In this document: one piece after another, positions 36,962-46,203 of the stretch | How positions within the stretch are numbered: position 1 is the stretch's first letter | Layout: each line of letters begins with the position of its first letter | Assembly (NCBI RefSeq): GCF_963678835.1 | Contig: NZ_OY787469.1 | Location: forward strand, 2,976,001-3,040,000 | Source of the DNA: an uncultured Desulfuromonas sp. | GTDB lineage: Bacteria; Desulfobacterota; Desulfuromonadia; Desulfuromonadales; Desulfuromonadaceae | Direction: 5' to 3' | DNA: 64,000 nt | Made by a program: the position numbers and the translations under genes | The notes under the pieces: generated by a model | Told to the model about the DNA's origin: nothing | Database searches by the model: none | What the model saw: only the letters and a program-made list of their open reading frames with translations

Positions 36962-37444
36962 ATGGCTAAAGTTAAATTCCCGACAACACAGGCTGTTCGC
37001 CAACTGAAACAGCACAAAGTCCACTACACCCCACAACTCTATGCCTATGAGGAAAAAGGGGGAACACGCGTATCGGCACGAGAGCTGGGCGTTGAGGAAC
37101 ACGCTGTGATCAAAACCTTGGTCATGGAGGATGAACACCAATCACCGCTGATTATCCTCATGCACGGTGATTGCGAGGTTTCCACCAAGGAGATGGCCCG
37201 TACTCTCAATGTCAAACGGGTCGCCCCGTGCAGTCCGGATATTGCCCACAAGCATACCGGCTACCAGGTCGGCGGCACCTCTCCTTTCGGCACTTTAAAG
37301 CCTTTGCCCGTGTATGTGGAACGCACCATTCTTGATTTGCCGTTGATTTATATTAATGGCGGAAAACGGGGCTTTCTGGTCAGTCTGGCTCCTGAAGTGT
37401 TGGTGAATGTGTTACAGGCAACGCCTGTTGAGGTGGCGATCTAA
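36962..37444 (+). CDS. ybaK: Cys-tRNA(Pro)/Cys-tRNA(Cys) deacylase YbaK-like
   Basis: 160-residue YbaK/EbsC protein: MHGDCEVSTKEMARTLNVKRV, the conserved Lys of TLVMEDEH region, and the GYQVGGTSPFGTLKPLPVYV loop that defines the family. It removes mischarged cysteine from tRNA(Pro). Full family length. Directly downstream lies the long palindromic repeat array, so its transcript may run into those repeats. Confidence 0.92.
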   Translation: MAKVKFPTTQAVRQLKQHKVHYTPQLYAYEEKGGTRVSARELGVEEHAVIKTLVMEDEHQSPLIILMHGDCEVSTKEMARTLNVKRVAPCSPDIAHKHTGYQVGGTSPFGTLKPLPVYVERTILDLPLIYINGGKRGFLVSLAPEVLVNVLQATPVEVAI

Positions 37445-37504
37445 CACTGACCTTCCGTACAGAATTCGCTGATCCGGCCCAAGAGGTTCATCTTACGGAG
37501 CAAC

Positions 37505-38247
37505 CGGCATCAGTCCTCAAGCAGGTTGCTGACGTTCATTGCATTCGGTGCTGCTGAACGGAAGGGCTTGGCTGCTCAATAACACACGACTGCAGGGCGG
37601 GCACCGTCCCGCCCGTTTGATCGGGGCCACACCAGAGATAGAGCGCGACTGAAGATTGTTATCAACATTTTACACCAAAGCTGATGAGACGCACGATTCG
37701 CCGACCTAAAGGGCGGCGAGCCGAATCTGTGACGCATCACGGAAACAGACCCATTGTCGGTGGATTTAGGTTCAGGAGGTGTTCAAGCTGGTTTTTGCAT
37801 CCTTTTGAGCGGCCAGCCAAAAGGGTGTCGGCTGCCGGGACGAAACCCGGCGACCTTGACTTTGATCTTGATCTTGAGCTTCAGTGGTTCGTCATCCGAA
37901 ACTGACCGCTCTGGCGAACGTCATCCGTTCTCATAGTTGGTGCCCACGTGACGCGGGCTTCCGTGCCCGCCCGTCGATCCCCTTTTGCGTCGACAAAAGG
38001 GGAGCAAAATCGACTCCCAAAGGGTTGTCATCAATCAGCCTTCACGGAGTTGTTGCGGATCTTTTTCACGTCAGCGGCGTTATCGGTCGTCGCCATAGAA
38101 CGACTATAGCTCCTCCCTCTGCCTTGCTGACGCAAAAAATCTCACGCAACACCTCTCGTTCCTCTGATCAATAACAACCCCATTGCGCCCTTACGGGTTC
38201 CCTCTCTGCGTTCACTAACACCGCGATATCGGCAAAACTCGCCCAGT
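37505..38247 (+). repeat. Palindromic repeat unit 1 (with a hairpin insertion)
   Basis: 743 bp. Modules in order: a (GCTGCTGAACGGAAGGG, 37550), b (GGGCGGG/CCCGCCC, 37595-37614), c (ACGATTCGCCGACCTAAAG, 37692), d1 (CCTTTTG/CAAAAGG, 37801-37823), d2 (GCCGGG/CCCGGC, 37834-37851), e1 (GCGGGC/GCCCGC, 37953-37970), e2 (CCCCTTTTG/CAAAAGGGG, 37979-38002). It is longer than the others because a 160-bp element sits in module e at about 38019-38181. Confidence 0.9.
38019..38181. repeat. MITE-like hairpin element inserted in repeat unit 1
   Basis: Absent from units 2 and 3, where the flanks GACTCCC and ATTGCGCCCTT are nearly joined. Its ends are imperfect inverted repeats (GGGTTGTCATCAATCAG against CTGATCAATAACAACCC), and inner arms also pair (GTTGCG and GTCAGC on the left with GCTGAC and GCAAC on the right). 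It carries no gene. Confidence 0.65.
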
Positions 38248-38832
38248 CGGCATCAGTCCTCAAACAGGTTGCCGACGACCATCGCGCTGACCGTTCTCTT
38301 CGTTCGGCGCTGCTGAACGGGAGAGCTTGGCTGCTCAATTAAATAAACTCAGGTAGGGCGGGCATCGTCCCGCCCGTTTGATCGGGGCCACGGAAAGAAT
38401 AGAGCAAGGCGTAAGCCTGTTATCAACGTTTTACGCCATAGGCGATGAGTTGCACGATTCGCCGACCTAAAGGGCGGCGAGCCGAGCCTGTGACGCACAA
38501 CGGAAACAGACTCAGTGTCGGTTAATCTGAGGGTCAGGAGGTGTTCAAGCTGGTTTTTGCATCCTTTTGAGCGGCCAGTCAAAAGGATGTCGCCTGCCGG
38601 GGCGAGTCCCGGCGACCTTGACTTTGTTCTTGATCTTCAGTGGCTCGTAATCCGAAACGAATCGCACCGGCGAACTTCATCCGTTCGCGAAGGTGGTGCC
38701 CACATGACGCGGGCTTCCGCGCCCGCACGTCGGGGCACTTTTGCGTCGACAAAAGTACCACAAAATCGACTCCCGTCATTGCGCCCTTACGGGTTCCCTC
38801 TCTGCGTTCACTAACATCGCGATGTCGGCAAA
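38248..38832 (+). repeat. Palindromic repeat unit 2
   Basis: 585 bp, same modules a-e as unit 1 without the insertion. e2 reads CACTTTTG/CAAAAGTAC instead of CCCCTTTTG/CAAAAGGGG. d2 loop differs (GCGAGT) while the GCCGGG/CCCGGC stem is kept. Confidence 0.9.
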
Positions 38833-39408
38833 ACTCGCTGACGCTCAAACAGGTTGCCGACGACCATCGCGCTGACCGTTCTCTTCGTTCGGCGCTGCTG
38901 AACGGGAGAGCTTGGCTGCTAAATGACACTCTGCCGCAAGGGTGGGCACCGTCCCACCCGTTTAGCCGGTGCCACGGAAGAGATAGAAAAAGGCGTAAAA
39001 TGTTATCAAGGTGTTACGCCACAGACGATGCGTTGCACGATTCGCCGACCTAAAGGGCGGCGAGCCGGATCTGCAAAGCATAACGGAAACAGACTCATTG
39101 TCGGTTAATCTGAGGGTCAGGAGGTGTTCAAGCTGGTTTTTGCATCCTTTTGAGCGGCCAGTCAAAAGGATGTCGGCTGCCGGGACGAGACCCGGCGGTC
39201 TTGACTTTGACCTTCAGTGGTTCGTAATACGAAACGAATCGCACCAGTGAACTTCATCCGTTCGCGATGGTGGTACCCACATGACGCGGGCTTCCGCGCC
39301 CGCACGTCGGGGCACTTTTGCGTCGACAAAAGTACCGCAAAATCGACTCCCGTCATTGCACCCTCCGGGTTCCCTCTCTCCATTCTCTTACATCGCAATG
39401 TCGGCAAA
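38833..39408 (+). repeat. Palindromic repeat unit 3
   Basis: 576 bp. In module b both arms are changed together: GGGTGGG/CCCACCC where units 1, 2 and 4 have GGGCGGG/CCCGCCC. The other modules match unit 2 closely. Confidence 0.9.
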
Positions 39409-39890
39409 ACTCGCTACCGCTCAAACAGGTTGCCGACAACCATTGCGCTGACGTTCATTGCGTTCGGTGCTGCTGAACGGGAGGGCTTGGCTGCTAAATG
39501 ACACGCGAATGCAGGGCGGGCACCGTCCCGCCCGTTTGATTGGTACCACACCTGAGATAGAGCACGACTTAAGATTGTTATCAACATCTTACACCACAGG
39601 CGATGCGTTGCACGATTCGTCGACCTAAAGGGCGGCGAGCCGAATCTGTAAAGCACAACGGAAACAGACGCATTGTCGGTTGATCCAGGTTCAGGAGGTG
39701 TTCAAGCTGGTTTTTGCATCTTTTGAGCGGCCAGTCAAAAGGATGTCGGTCGCCGGGACAAAACCCGGCGACCTTGACTGTGATCTTCATTTTACTTGGT
39801 CCGCAGTTCACTCCATTCGATGCAGCTAAGCGGAAGGCTTCGCTGCTATGATCATAGAGCGGCACAACAAAGCCCCCTTCCATAAGGTCA
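39409..39890 (+). repeat. Palindromic repeat unit 4, truncated
   Basis: Modules a-d only. d1 has lost one C (ATCTTTTG). After 39790 module e is missing and a degenerate module a follows (about 39805-39850). The array ends 30 bp before the stop of the enoyl-CoA hydratase gene. Confidence 0.85.
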
Positions 39891-39919
39891 GAGGACGCTT
39901 TGTTGATAAAAACATTGTA

Positions 39920-40696
39920 TTACCGCCGTTGCCACTGCGGCTGTCGTTTCTCAAGAAACGCCCGCACGCCCTCTTCGGCATCTTCAGTGGAACACAACGC
40001 AGCAAACAGATCATCCATGCTCTCTAAGCCCTGATGATACGGCACATCCTGCAAACGTCGCAGTCCCTCTTTGCCAATGCTCAACGCCAGCGGGCTTTTC
40101 TTCACCAGCTTTTTCGCCAATTTGAGGGTTTCCTCCTCAAGCTCATCATCTGCCACGGCTTTATTGATCAAGCCCAGCCGTTCCGCTTCTTGGGCCGTGA
40201 TCATGTCACCGCTCAACACCATCTCCATCGTCTTTTTGCGACCAATCAACTTTGTCATCGGTGCTGCCGGTCCCAGGCAAATCAGGCCGACATTAATCGC
40301 CGTGGTGCCAAACATGGAAGATTCAGCAGCCACGGTCAGATCACAACCAAATGAAAGCCCGGCCCCATTGGCCACGGCATAGCCCTGCACAGAAGCGATC
40401 GTCGGCGTATTCAGACGGTTGAGGGTATGATAAAACGCATCAATACCGTAAAGGAACTGCCGGTATTCCAAAGCGCTTTTGTTGTTGAACTGATCAAGCG
40501 AAATCCCGGTGCAGAAATGTTTTCCCGCCGCTTTGACAACAATCACGCGGATATCCTCATCGCGTTCGAAGTCCCACAACGCCTGATCCAGCAAGTCGGC
40601 AAACTCTGGGGTGAAGGTGTTCATATGTTCCGGACGGTTCAAGGTGATAAAACCGATCTGATCTTGTCGATCCATCAAAATACAGGGCTCTGCCAT
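39920..40696 (-). CDS. Enoyl-CoA hydratase/isomerase family protein
   Basis: 258-residue crotonase-fold protein: IGFITLNRPEHMNTFTPEF, IRVIVVKAAGKHFCTGISLDQF (first oxyanion-hole strand), ASVQGYAVANGAGLSFGCDLTVAAESSMFG (second), and AINVGLICLGPAAPMTKLIG. At the usual glutamate positions the sequence has less typical residues, so hydratase activity is not certain; other crotonase reactions are possible. Start at 40696 has GGAGGAGACC directly before the ATG; a longer frame to 40876 is not supported. Single gene. Confidence 0.88.
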   Translation of the reverse strand: MAEPCILMDRQDQIGFITLNRPEHMNTFTPEFADLLDQALWDFERDEDIRVIVVKAAGKHFCTGISLDQFNNKSALEYRQFLYGIDAFYHTLNRLNTPTIASVQGYAVANGAGLSFGCDLTVAAESSMFGTTAINVGLICLGPAAPMTKLIGRKKTMEMVLSGDMITAQEAERLGLINKAVADDELEEETLKLAKKLVKKSPLALSIGKEGLRRLQDVPYHQGLESMDDLFAALCSTEDAEEGVRAFLEKRQPQWQRR

Positions 40697-41046
40697 GGTC
40701 TCCTCCATAAATAGGTCAATTTTAAAACATCGTTTCAATAGTAGCATATCATATTCAAAAGACACGATGTACGTCAATGCCAATGGTGTAGAAAATGCCT
40801 GTCCATAGCTCCTCATCGTTATAAAACAGATATGTAATAACGTCATACAGAAATAGTAATAGACAGCTGCAATCAAACCTGTTAGTGTGTTTCATTCTTG
40901 GTGCCCATCGGTCGGCACCCGTTGTGTCCTCGGTAGTATCTCTTTTTTGCGACATTCCCCTGACACCTGTTATAGCGTCTCCCGCCTCATCGACCGATCC
41001 TCGGCACTGCCCAGGATAGGCTGGTTACCATTTTGGAGTACAATTT
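40697..41046. other. Intergenic region between divergent enoyl-CoA hydratase and rhlE
   Basis: 350 bp without a gene. A hairpin GGTGCC/GGCACC lies at 40900-40919, and a possible rhlE promoter (TTGCGA at 40947-40952, TATAGC at 40971-40976, 18-nt spacer) follows it. Confidence 0.5.
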
Positions 41047-42327
41047 TTGACGAAGTTTAACGACCTCGGCCTTTCGGCCGAACTGTTGCGTGCTGTTGCC
41101 GATCAAGGTTACAGCGAGCCCACCCCGATTCAAGCACAAGCCATTCCCGCCGTCCTTAACGGTGGCGACATTCTCGCCGCAGCGCAAACCGGCACCGGTA
41201 AAACCGCCGGTTTTACTCTGCCCGTCCTGCAGCGACTCAGCGACACTCCGGTGTCTTCAGGACGCCGCCCGGTACGTGCGCTGGTTCTGACACCGACACG
41301 TGAACTGGCGGCCCAAGTCGGTGCCAGTGTTGCTGATTACGGTAAATATCTGCCGTTGCGCAGCGCCATTGTTTTCGGTGGTGTTAAAATCAATCCGCAA
41401 ATCAGCATGTTGCGCAAAGGGGTGGACATTTTGGTAGCAACCCCCGGCCGTCTGCTTGACCATGTGTCGCAGAAGACCGTTGATCTGTCCAAGGTGGAAA
41501 TTCTTATCCTTGACGAGGCGGACCGGATGTTGGATATGGGATTTATCCGCGACATTCGCAAAATCCTTGCCCTGCTGCCCAAGAAACGCCAGAACCTGTT
41601 GTTTTCGGCAACCTTTTCCGATGACATCAAACGTCTGGCGGATTCACTGTTGAACACACCGACTCTGATTGAAGTGGCCCGTCGCAATACGGCATCCGAA
41701 CAGGTGGAACAAAGCGTTCACCTGATTGAAAAAAGTCGCAAGAGGGAGCTGCTCTCTCATATGATCGGCTCACAAAACTGGCAGCAGGTACTGGTTTTTA
41801 CCCGGACCAAACGCGGAGCCAACCGTCTGGCCCAACAGTTGGAAAAAGACGGCCTCAAATCCACAGCCATCCACGGCAACAAAACCCAGGGGGCACGCAC
41901 CAAGGCGTTGGCTGATTTCAAAGCAGGCCGAGCACGGGTCCTGGTTGCCACGGATATTGCCGCACGTGGTCTGGACATTGATCAACTACCCAATGTCGTT
42001 AACTACGAGCTTCCCGATGTGCCGGAGGATTATGTCCATCGCATTGGCCGCACTGGTCGTGCCGGACGTGACGGCAAAGCGGTCTCGCTGGTGTGCAGTG
42101 AGGAAAAAAAGCAGCTGCGCGACATTGAGCGGTTACTGAAACGGCCCATCGCCAAAGAGGTGATCGCCGGTTATGAGGTGAGTACGACCAACAAACCTGC
42201 GGCCCGCCCCGCGTCTCAGCCGAGAAAGAGTGTTCAGCGCAACCAGCGACCCAACCGTAACGCCGACGCTGGCCAAAAAACCGCGTGGTCAGGACGACGT
42301 AAGCCCTCATCGAGAGCGGCTGTTTAA
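41047..42327 (+). CDS. rhlE: DEAD-box ATP-dependent RNA helicase, RhlE type
   Basis: 426 residues. Q motif ([14 protein letters not shown]), motif I AQTGTGKT, Ia [14 protein letters not shown] in [20 protein letters not shown], then [14 protein letters not shown] and [13 protein letters not shown] in the second RecA domain. The tail from about residue 375 is basic and Gln/Arg-rich, as in RhlE proteins that act in ribosome assembly and cold growth. The start codon is TTG at 41047 with TGGAG 8 nt upstream; this is the only start that keeps the conserved N-terminus. Confidence 0.93.
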   Translation: MTKFNDLGLSAELLRAVADQGYSEPTPIQAQAIPAVLNGGDILAAAQTGTGKTAGFTLPVLQRLSDTPVSSGRRPVRALVLTPTRELAAQVGASVADYGKYLPLRSAIVFGGVKINPQISMLRKGVDILVATPGRLLDHVSQKTVDLSKVEILILDEADRMLDMGFIRDIRKILALLPKKRQNLLFSATFSDDIKRLADSLLNTPTLIEVARRNTASEQVEQSVHLIEKSRKRELLSHMIGSQNWQQVLVFTRTKRGANRLAQQLEKDGLKSTAIHGNKTQGARTKALADFKAGRARVLVATDIAARGLDIDQLPNVVNYELPDVPEDYVHRIGRTGRAGRDGKAVSLVCSEEKKQLRDIERLLKRPIAKEVIAGYEVSTTNKPAARPASQPRKSVQRNQRPNRNADAGQKTAWSGRRKPSSRAAV

Positions 42328-42355
42328 CAGCCAGCTCCCTGACCAATACACCTTA

Positions 42356-42394
42356 AAAAGACCTTCCGGAAAATCGTTCGGAAGGTCTTTTTTT
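42356..42394 (+). terminator. Rho-independent terminator after rhlE
   Basis: AAAGACCTTCCG pairs with CGGAAGGTCTTT around a 10-nt loop, then a T run. Confidence 0.92.
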
Positions 42395-42537
42395 ATTGCA
42401 ATAGTCCTCACTCAAGTGCAAACGAGAGGACTTCTATCTTGCCCAGAATCTCGGTTGCCACTATCCTGAACAGATAACAGCCCCTCATCCAGTCCATAAA
42501 TCAGGATGACTCGAAAGACTTTTGCGGAGACAAAGAC

Positions 42538-43362
42538 ATGGCACAAAAGAGCTTACAGGAAGCGGTCGACTATCTGCAGCAGGCGGAAGCGTTGGTGATC
42601 AGCACGGGTGCCGGCATGGGCGTGGACTCAGGCCTGCCTGATTTTCGTGGTGACGAAGGGTTCTGGAACGCCTATCCCATGTATAAAAACCTCGGCATCA
42701 ACTTTTACGACGCGGCCAACCCTATCCACTTTTCTCGCGATCCGGAATTCGGCTGGGGGTTCTACGGCCACCGTACCAATCTGTATCGTGAAACCGTACC
42801 CCATGACGGCTTTGGCCTGCTCCAGAAATGGATAAACACATTGGGACTGGACAGTTTTGTGGTCACATCCAATGTCGATGGTCAATTTCAAAAGGCGGGC
42901 TTTGACGGTGAACGGATTGTTGAGGTGCATGGCTCCATTCATCACCTGCAATGCCAGCGCCCCTGCCGTCGCGACATCTGGCGCAACAACGAGGAGATTC
43001 CCGTTGATTTTACCACCATGCGCGCCCAGCATCTGCCCCATTGTCCCCATTGTGGCGAGATTGCCCGACCCAATATTCTCATGTTCGGTGATTTTTCGTG
43101 GATAGGCGACCGCAGTGCCGCCCAGGAGAAGCGCTTCAATGAGTTTCTCATCCGCCATAACGGCAAACGGCTGGTAATTATTGAAATGGGCGCCGGTACT
43201 GCAGTACCGACCATCCGTCACCTGACGCAGACCTTGGCCCAGAAACCTAACGCAGTGGCGATCCGCATCAACCCACGCGAGCCACAAATTTCCGCGCCAA
43301 ACATCGGTCTTTCTCTCGGCGCTCTGGAAGGACTGATGGCCATTGATCAGGAATTATTCTGA
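42538..43362 (+). CDS. Sir2-family NAD-dependent protein deacylase
   Basis: 274 residues. NAD site GAGMGVDSGLPDFRG, TSNVDGQFQKAGF in place of the common TQNID, catalytic His in IVEVHGSIHHLQC, and two cysteine pairs (CQRPC and CPHC) that can bind zinc. Rossmann segment VIIEMGAGTAVPTIR. Bacterial sirtuins remove acyl groups from lysines. The altered TSNVDGQ motif places it in a less studied branch. It converges on the YihY gene and overlaps it by 16 bp at the 3' ends. Confidence 0.88.
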   Translation: MAQKSLQEAVDYLQQAEALVISTGAGMGVDSGLPDFRGDEGFWNAYPMYKNLGINFYDAANPIHFSRDPEFGWGFYGHRTNLYRETVPHDGFGLLQKWINTLGLDSFVVTSNVDGQFQKAGFDGERIVEVHGSIHHLQCQRPCRRDIWRNNEEIPVDFTTMRAQHLPHCPHCGEIARPNILMFGDFSWIGDRSAAQEKRFNEFLIRHNGKRLVIIEMGAGTAVPTIRHLTQTLAQKPNAVAIRINPREPQISAPNIGLSLGALEGLMAIDQELF

Positions 43363-44660
43363 GGCGAATCTTTCATCGTTGTCTTCTGAATCAATTCCGG
43401 GAGATCAAAACCACTCAGATAATCATGATAGGATCGGTTGAGCGGGCCGATCACCGCGCTGACTTCTTGATCAAGCGTCTGTGAAACACCAGGTTCAAGG
43501 ACACGTGCCAAGTCGATAATGTCTGCAGATTTCTGGGGAACCACCACCAGAGCATCGTGCGTTTCATCATCCGCCACCACCACAATCTCACAGGCCTTGA
43601 GGCGTTCCAGCGCCAGATGGGCCTGCGCTTTCGGCATAGAAGCCGCTTCCAACAACTCCTCCATCGGCCAGGGCGCTCGGCCCTGCTTGAAGCGGTTATA
43701 GATCAACACCAACAGTTCAAGAACGTGCATCGGTTCCCACTCGTCAACGCGACTACCCTTGCCCAGCAAGCGGCTGATATGACTACGAAACTGAAATGCC
43801 CAGCACAGTTCGACTCCCATCAGAGTGATCATCCACGACACATACAGCCAGATCATAAAAATCGGCAGCGCCGCCATAGTGCCGTAAATGGCATTGTATT
43901 TGCCGACGCCATACTGAAAGTTGACATAGCTCCACTGAGTCAGCAGCCACAAACTTCCGGCACTGATACCGCCGACCAGAGCGGAAAGCAACTTAACCTT
44001 GGTGTTGGGAACAAACATATAGAGAAAGATAAACGCTGCCCAGATCGCAAAAAACGGCAGGACCTCAAACAACAGCAGCAGCGCATCACCGAAAACCGGC
44101 TTGCTCAACAGCCACTGCACCACATGTTGGCTGCGGATCGAGGTATTCATAGACACGGCGGCGAGCACAAACAATGGACCGAGGGTAACCACAGAAAAAT
44201 AGTCGGCAAAACGGCGGAACAGAGAACGGGTCTCCTGCACTTGCCACAGATCGTTGAATGATTTTTCGATGTTGGATAACAGAGCGAGAACGGTAAACAC
44301 CAGCATGACCAAACCAACGGAACCAAGACGACCGACATTGGTGTTGTTGATGTAGGTGATGATATTGGCAACAACTTCTTCAGAGCCGACGGAGAGTTGT
44401 TTGAGAAGCAGCGGCTCAATGGTGTTATGAACACCGAGCCCTTTCAGCAGGGCAAACATGATGGCCAGCAGAGGAATCAGCGCCAGCAGGGTATTGAAAG
44501 TCAATGCTGCCGCGTGTTGGATGCAATTATGGCGGCGAAAACCGATCAGTGCTGCGGCCAGCACCCGGGCAATGTCATAGCCACCCTGTTTGCCATCATC
44601 AGCCCACAAATCTCTGGCCAGCCACTTCTGCCACTTTTCCACGGATGCTTTCAATGCCAT
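43347..44660 (-). CDS. YihY/BrkB-family membrane protein
   Basis: 437 residues. The family begins around residue 30 (VLAAALIGFRRHNCIQHAAALTFNTLLALIPLLA), with six helices to about residue 290 (FADYFSVVTLGPLFVLAAVSM, LPFFAIWAAFIFLYMFVPN, MAALPIFMIWLYVSWMITLMGVELCWAF). A cytoplasmic C-terminal part (about 300-437) looks like a winged-helix region (MEELLEAASMPKAQAHLALERLKA). The family was once called RNase BN without good evidence; its function is unsettled. The C-terminal extension is also seen in other Deltaproteobacteria-type members. Confidence 0.88.
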   Translation of the reverse strand: MALKASVEKWQKWLARDLWADDGKQGGYDIARVLAAALIGFRRHNCIQHAAALTFNTLLALIPLLAIMFALLKGLGVHNTIEPLLLKQLSVGSEEVVANIITYINNTNVGRLGSVGLVMLVFTVLALLSNIEKSFNDLWQVQETRSLFRRFADYFSVVTLGPLFVLAAVSMNTSIRSQHVVQWLLSKPVFGDALLLLFEVLPFFAIWAAFIFLYMFVPNTKVKLLSALVGGISAGSLWLLTQWSYVNFQYGVGKYNAIYGTMAALPIFMIWLYVSWMITLMGVELCWAFQFRSHISRLLGKGSRVDEWEPMHVLELLVLIYNRFKQGRAPWPMEELLEAASMPKAQAHLALERLKACEIVVVADDETHDALVVVPQKSADIIDLARVLEPGVSQTLDQEVSAVIGPLNRSYHDYLSGFDLPELIQKTTMKDSPQNNS

Positions 44661-44786
44661 GCGTTGTCCTCCCGACTCCGTCCGTTTTACACTTCAGTCT
44701 AAAACAAGCAGGCCAAAAAACAAATACCAGGCTTGCCTAAGGGACTCTTTTCACATGATAACAACACAAAAAACACCCTGAACGAA

Positions 44787-45719
44787 CTACAGGTTGAGGT
44801 AGTTGACAAACTGCTCTTTCTGACGCAGAACGCAGGCTTCCCCTTCATGGATCGCTTCTTCGGCACGATAAAATTCCAGCAAACCGATTTTGGATAATTT
44901 AGGGGTCAAAAGAAAATCAGGCGGATCGCCGGCCATACGACTGCGGGTAATGCGATCCTGAGTGATATTGATGGAACCAGCCAACGCTTCGAAGATCCCC
45001 GGCGGCCTGGGAGTGTCCTCTTTATCTTTTGTCGGAAACAATGCCGAAGAATAATCACGCAATGTTTTGCTGATATTGGCTGTGAGGCTGTTCTGCTCCA
45101 CAGCGGTTTCAATCGGTTTTTGCGGATCGATGCGAGTAAAATGCTTGCCGACAATATCACCATTGAGGTTAACGGCGATCACCACTTCAGCGCCCAGCGC
45201 CCGGCAGATGGACACCGGAACCGGATTGACCAGACCACCATCGACCAGCCAACGATTCTGATGCCGCACCGGAGGAAAGATTCCCGGCAAGGCAATTGAA
45301 GCCCAGATCGCCTCTTTTATCGAACCTTCGGTAAACCAGATTTCCCGACCATTTTCCAGGTCAGTCGCCACCGCGGCAAAGGTTTTGTCCAGCGATTCAA
45401 TCTGCGATTGACCATCCATCACATAATCATCAAAAAAGCCCTGCAATCGCTCAATATCGATAAAACCACTCAGAGAAAAATCGAGCTCGAAAAAACGCGC
45501 CACATCCATGCGGGTCAACGAGCGCACCCACTCTTCAAATTGCTCAAGGCGACCACTGACATAGGCGGCTCCAACCACGCTGCCAATGGAGCAACCGCTG
45601 ATAATGTCCGGCTCAATGCCGATCTCGGCCAACGCCTTAATCACCCCGACATGGCTCCATCCACGGGCTGAACCACTACCGAGAGCGAGTCCGATTTTAG
45701 GCATATGTTGTTTGGTCAT
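44787..45719 (-). CDS. Patatin-like phospholipase (RssA/NTE type)
   Basis: 310 residues. Oxyanion loop GSGSARGWSHVG, nucleophile in SGCSIGSVVGAAYVSGRL (GxSxG) and the catalytic Asp in RWLVDGGLVNPVPVS. Such enzymes hydrolyse acyl esters of membrane lipids. The C-terminal part after residue 210 is family-typical but variable. The ATG at 45719 has GGGAG 8 nt upstream; the in-frame ATG at 45704 has none. Single gene, 126 nt from the YihY gene. Confidence 0.9.
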   Translation of the reverse strand: MTKQHMPKIGLALGSGSARGWSHVGVIKALAEIGIEPDIISGCSIGSVVGAAYVSGRLEQFEEWVRSLTRMDVARFFELDFSLSGFIDIERLQGFFDDYVMDGQSQIESLDKTFAAVATDLENGREIWFTEGSIKEAIWASIALPGIFPPVRHQNRWLVDGGLVNPVPVSICRALGAEVVIAVNLNGDIVGKHFTRIDPQKPIETAVEQNSLTANISKTLRDYSSALFPTKDKEDTPRPPGIFEALAGSINITQDRITRSRMAGDPPDFLLTPKLSKIGLLEFYRAEEAIHEGEACVLRQKEQFVNYLNL

Positions 45720-45856
45720 AAGTTAACTCCCGGATAGAACCTTAAAAGCTTGGAGAAACCGATTCGCCACAAACAAAAAACAGATGTTGCCTTTTCTCCG
45801 TGCCGCAGTGTCTCTGTGGTAAATTGAACCAGTCTCTGCACGACAACGCCAGAAAA

Positions 45857-46066
45857 TCAATAGTGAGGTGGACGCTCCTCTTCGCTGCTGTTTCCAGCCC
45901 CTGTCGACGCTGTCGAAATCTGACTGATGCGTCGCGCCATCACCTTCATGGCTTCTTCCATATCGTAGAGTTGTTTCTGATGTGTCGCGACAAGATCCTG
46001 CAATTCCTGAATGGTGTGTTCCTGAAAAGCGATACGGCTTTCCAGATCATTGATACGATCGTCCAT
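45857..46066 (-). CDS. slyX: SlyX-family protein
   Basis: 69 residues: MDDRINDLESRIAFQEHTIQELQDLVATHQKQLYDME is a clear SlyX coiled coil, and the tail ending in RPPHY matches the family's Pro-rich end. Function is unknown. GAGAGGA lies about 8 nt upstream of the ATG at 46066; a longer frame (46156) adds Cys-rich sequence not in the family. Confidence 0.88.
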   Translation of the reverse strand: MDDRINDLESRIAFQEHTIQELQDLVATHQKQLYDMEEAMKVMARRISQISTASTGAGNSSEEERPPHY

Positions 46067-46203
46067 GGGGATATCCTCTCTGCAAAAACACGGCAGGCAT
46101 TCGATGAGTTGGTGATAAAAACAATTACTGTTATGATAGCGGAAATACATGGGCAATGACAGTCATGAACAATCTTTTGCAGGAAAACAAACCAGGAGAC
46201 AGT

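Larger units (their letters stand above)
37445..39919 (+). other. 2.5-kb gene-free tract holding a tandem modular palindrome array
   Basis: No supported gene lies between convergent ybaK and the enoyl-CoA hydratase gene. Short frames inside (for example on the minus strand at 38349-38582 and 38962-39165) are repeat translations. The tract carries four copies of one complex repeat, described in the next entries, plus short flanks. Confidence 0.9.

Noticed and set aside
38349..39165. Pair of similar minus-strand frames (38349-38582, 38962-39165) looking like a small protein family
   Set aside because: Both are translations of the same repeat modules, share no ribosome site, and similarity continues in non-coding flanks and in all frames.
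37445..39890. CRISPR-like or satellite array
   Set aside because: The repeats are hundreds of bases long, contain several different palindromes, lack short regular spacers, and no cas gene is nearby.
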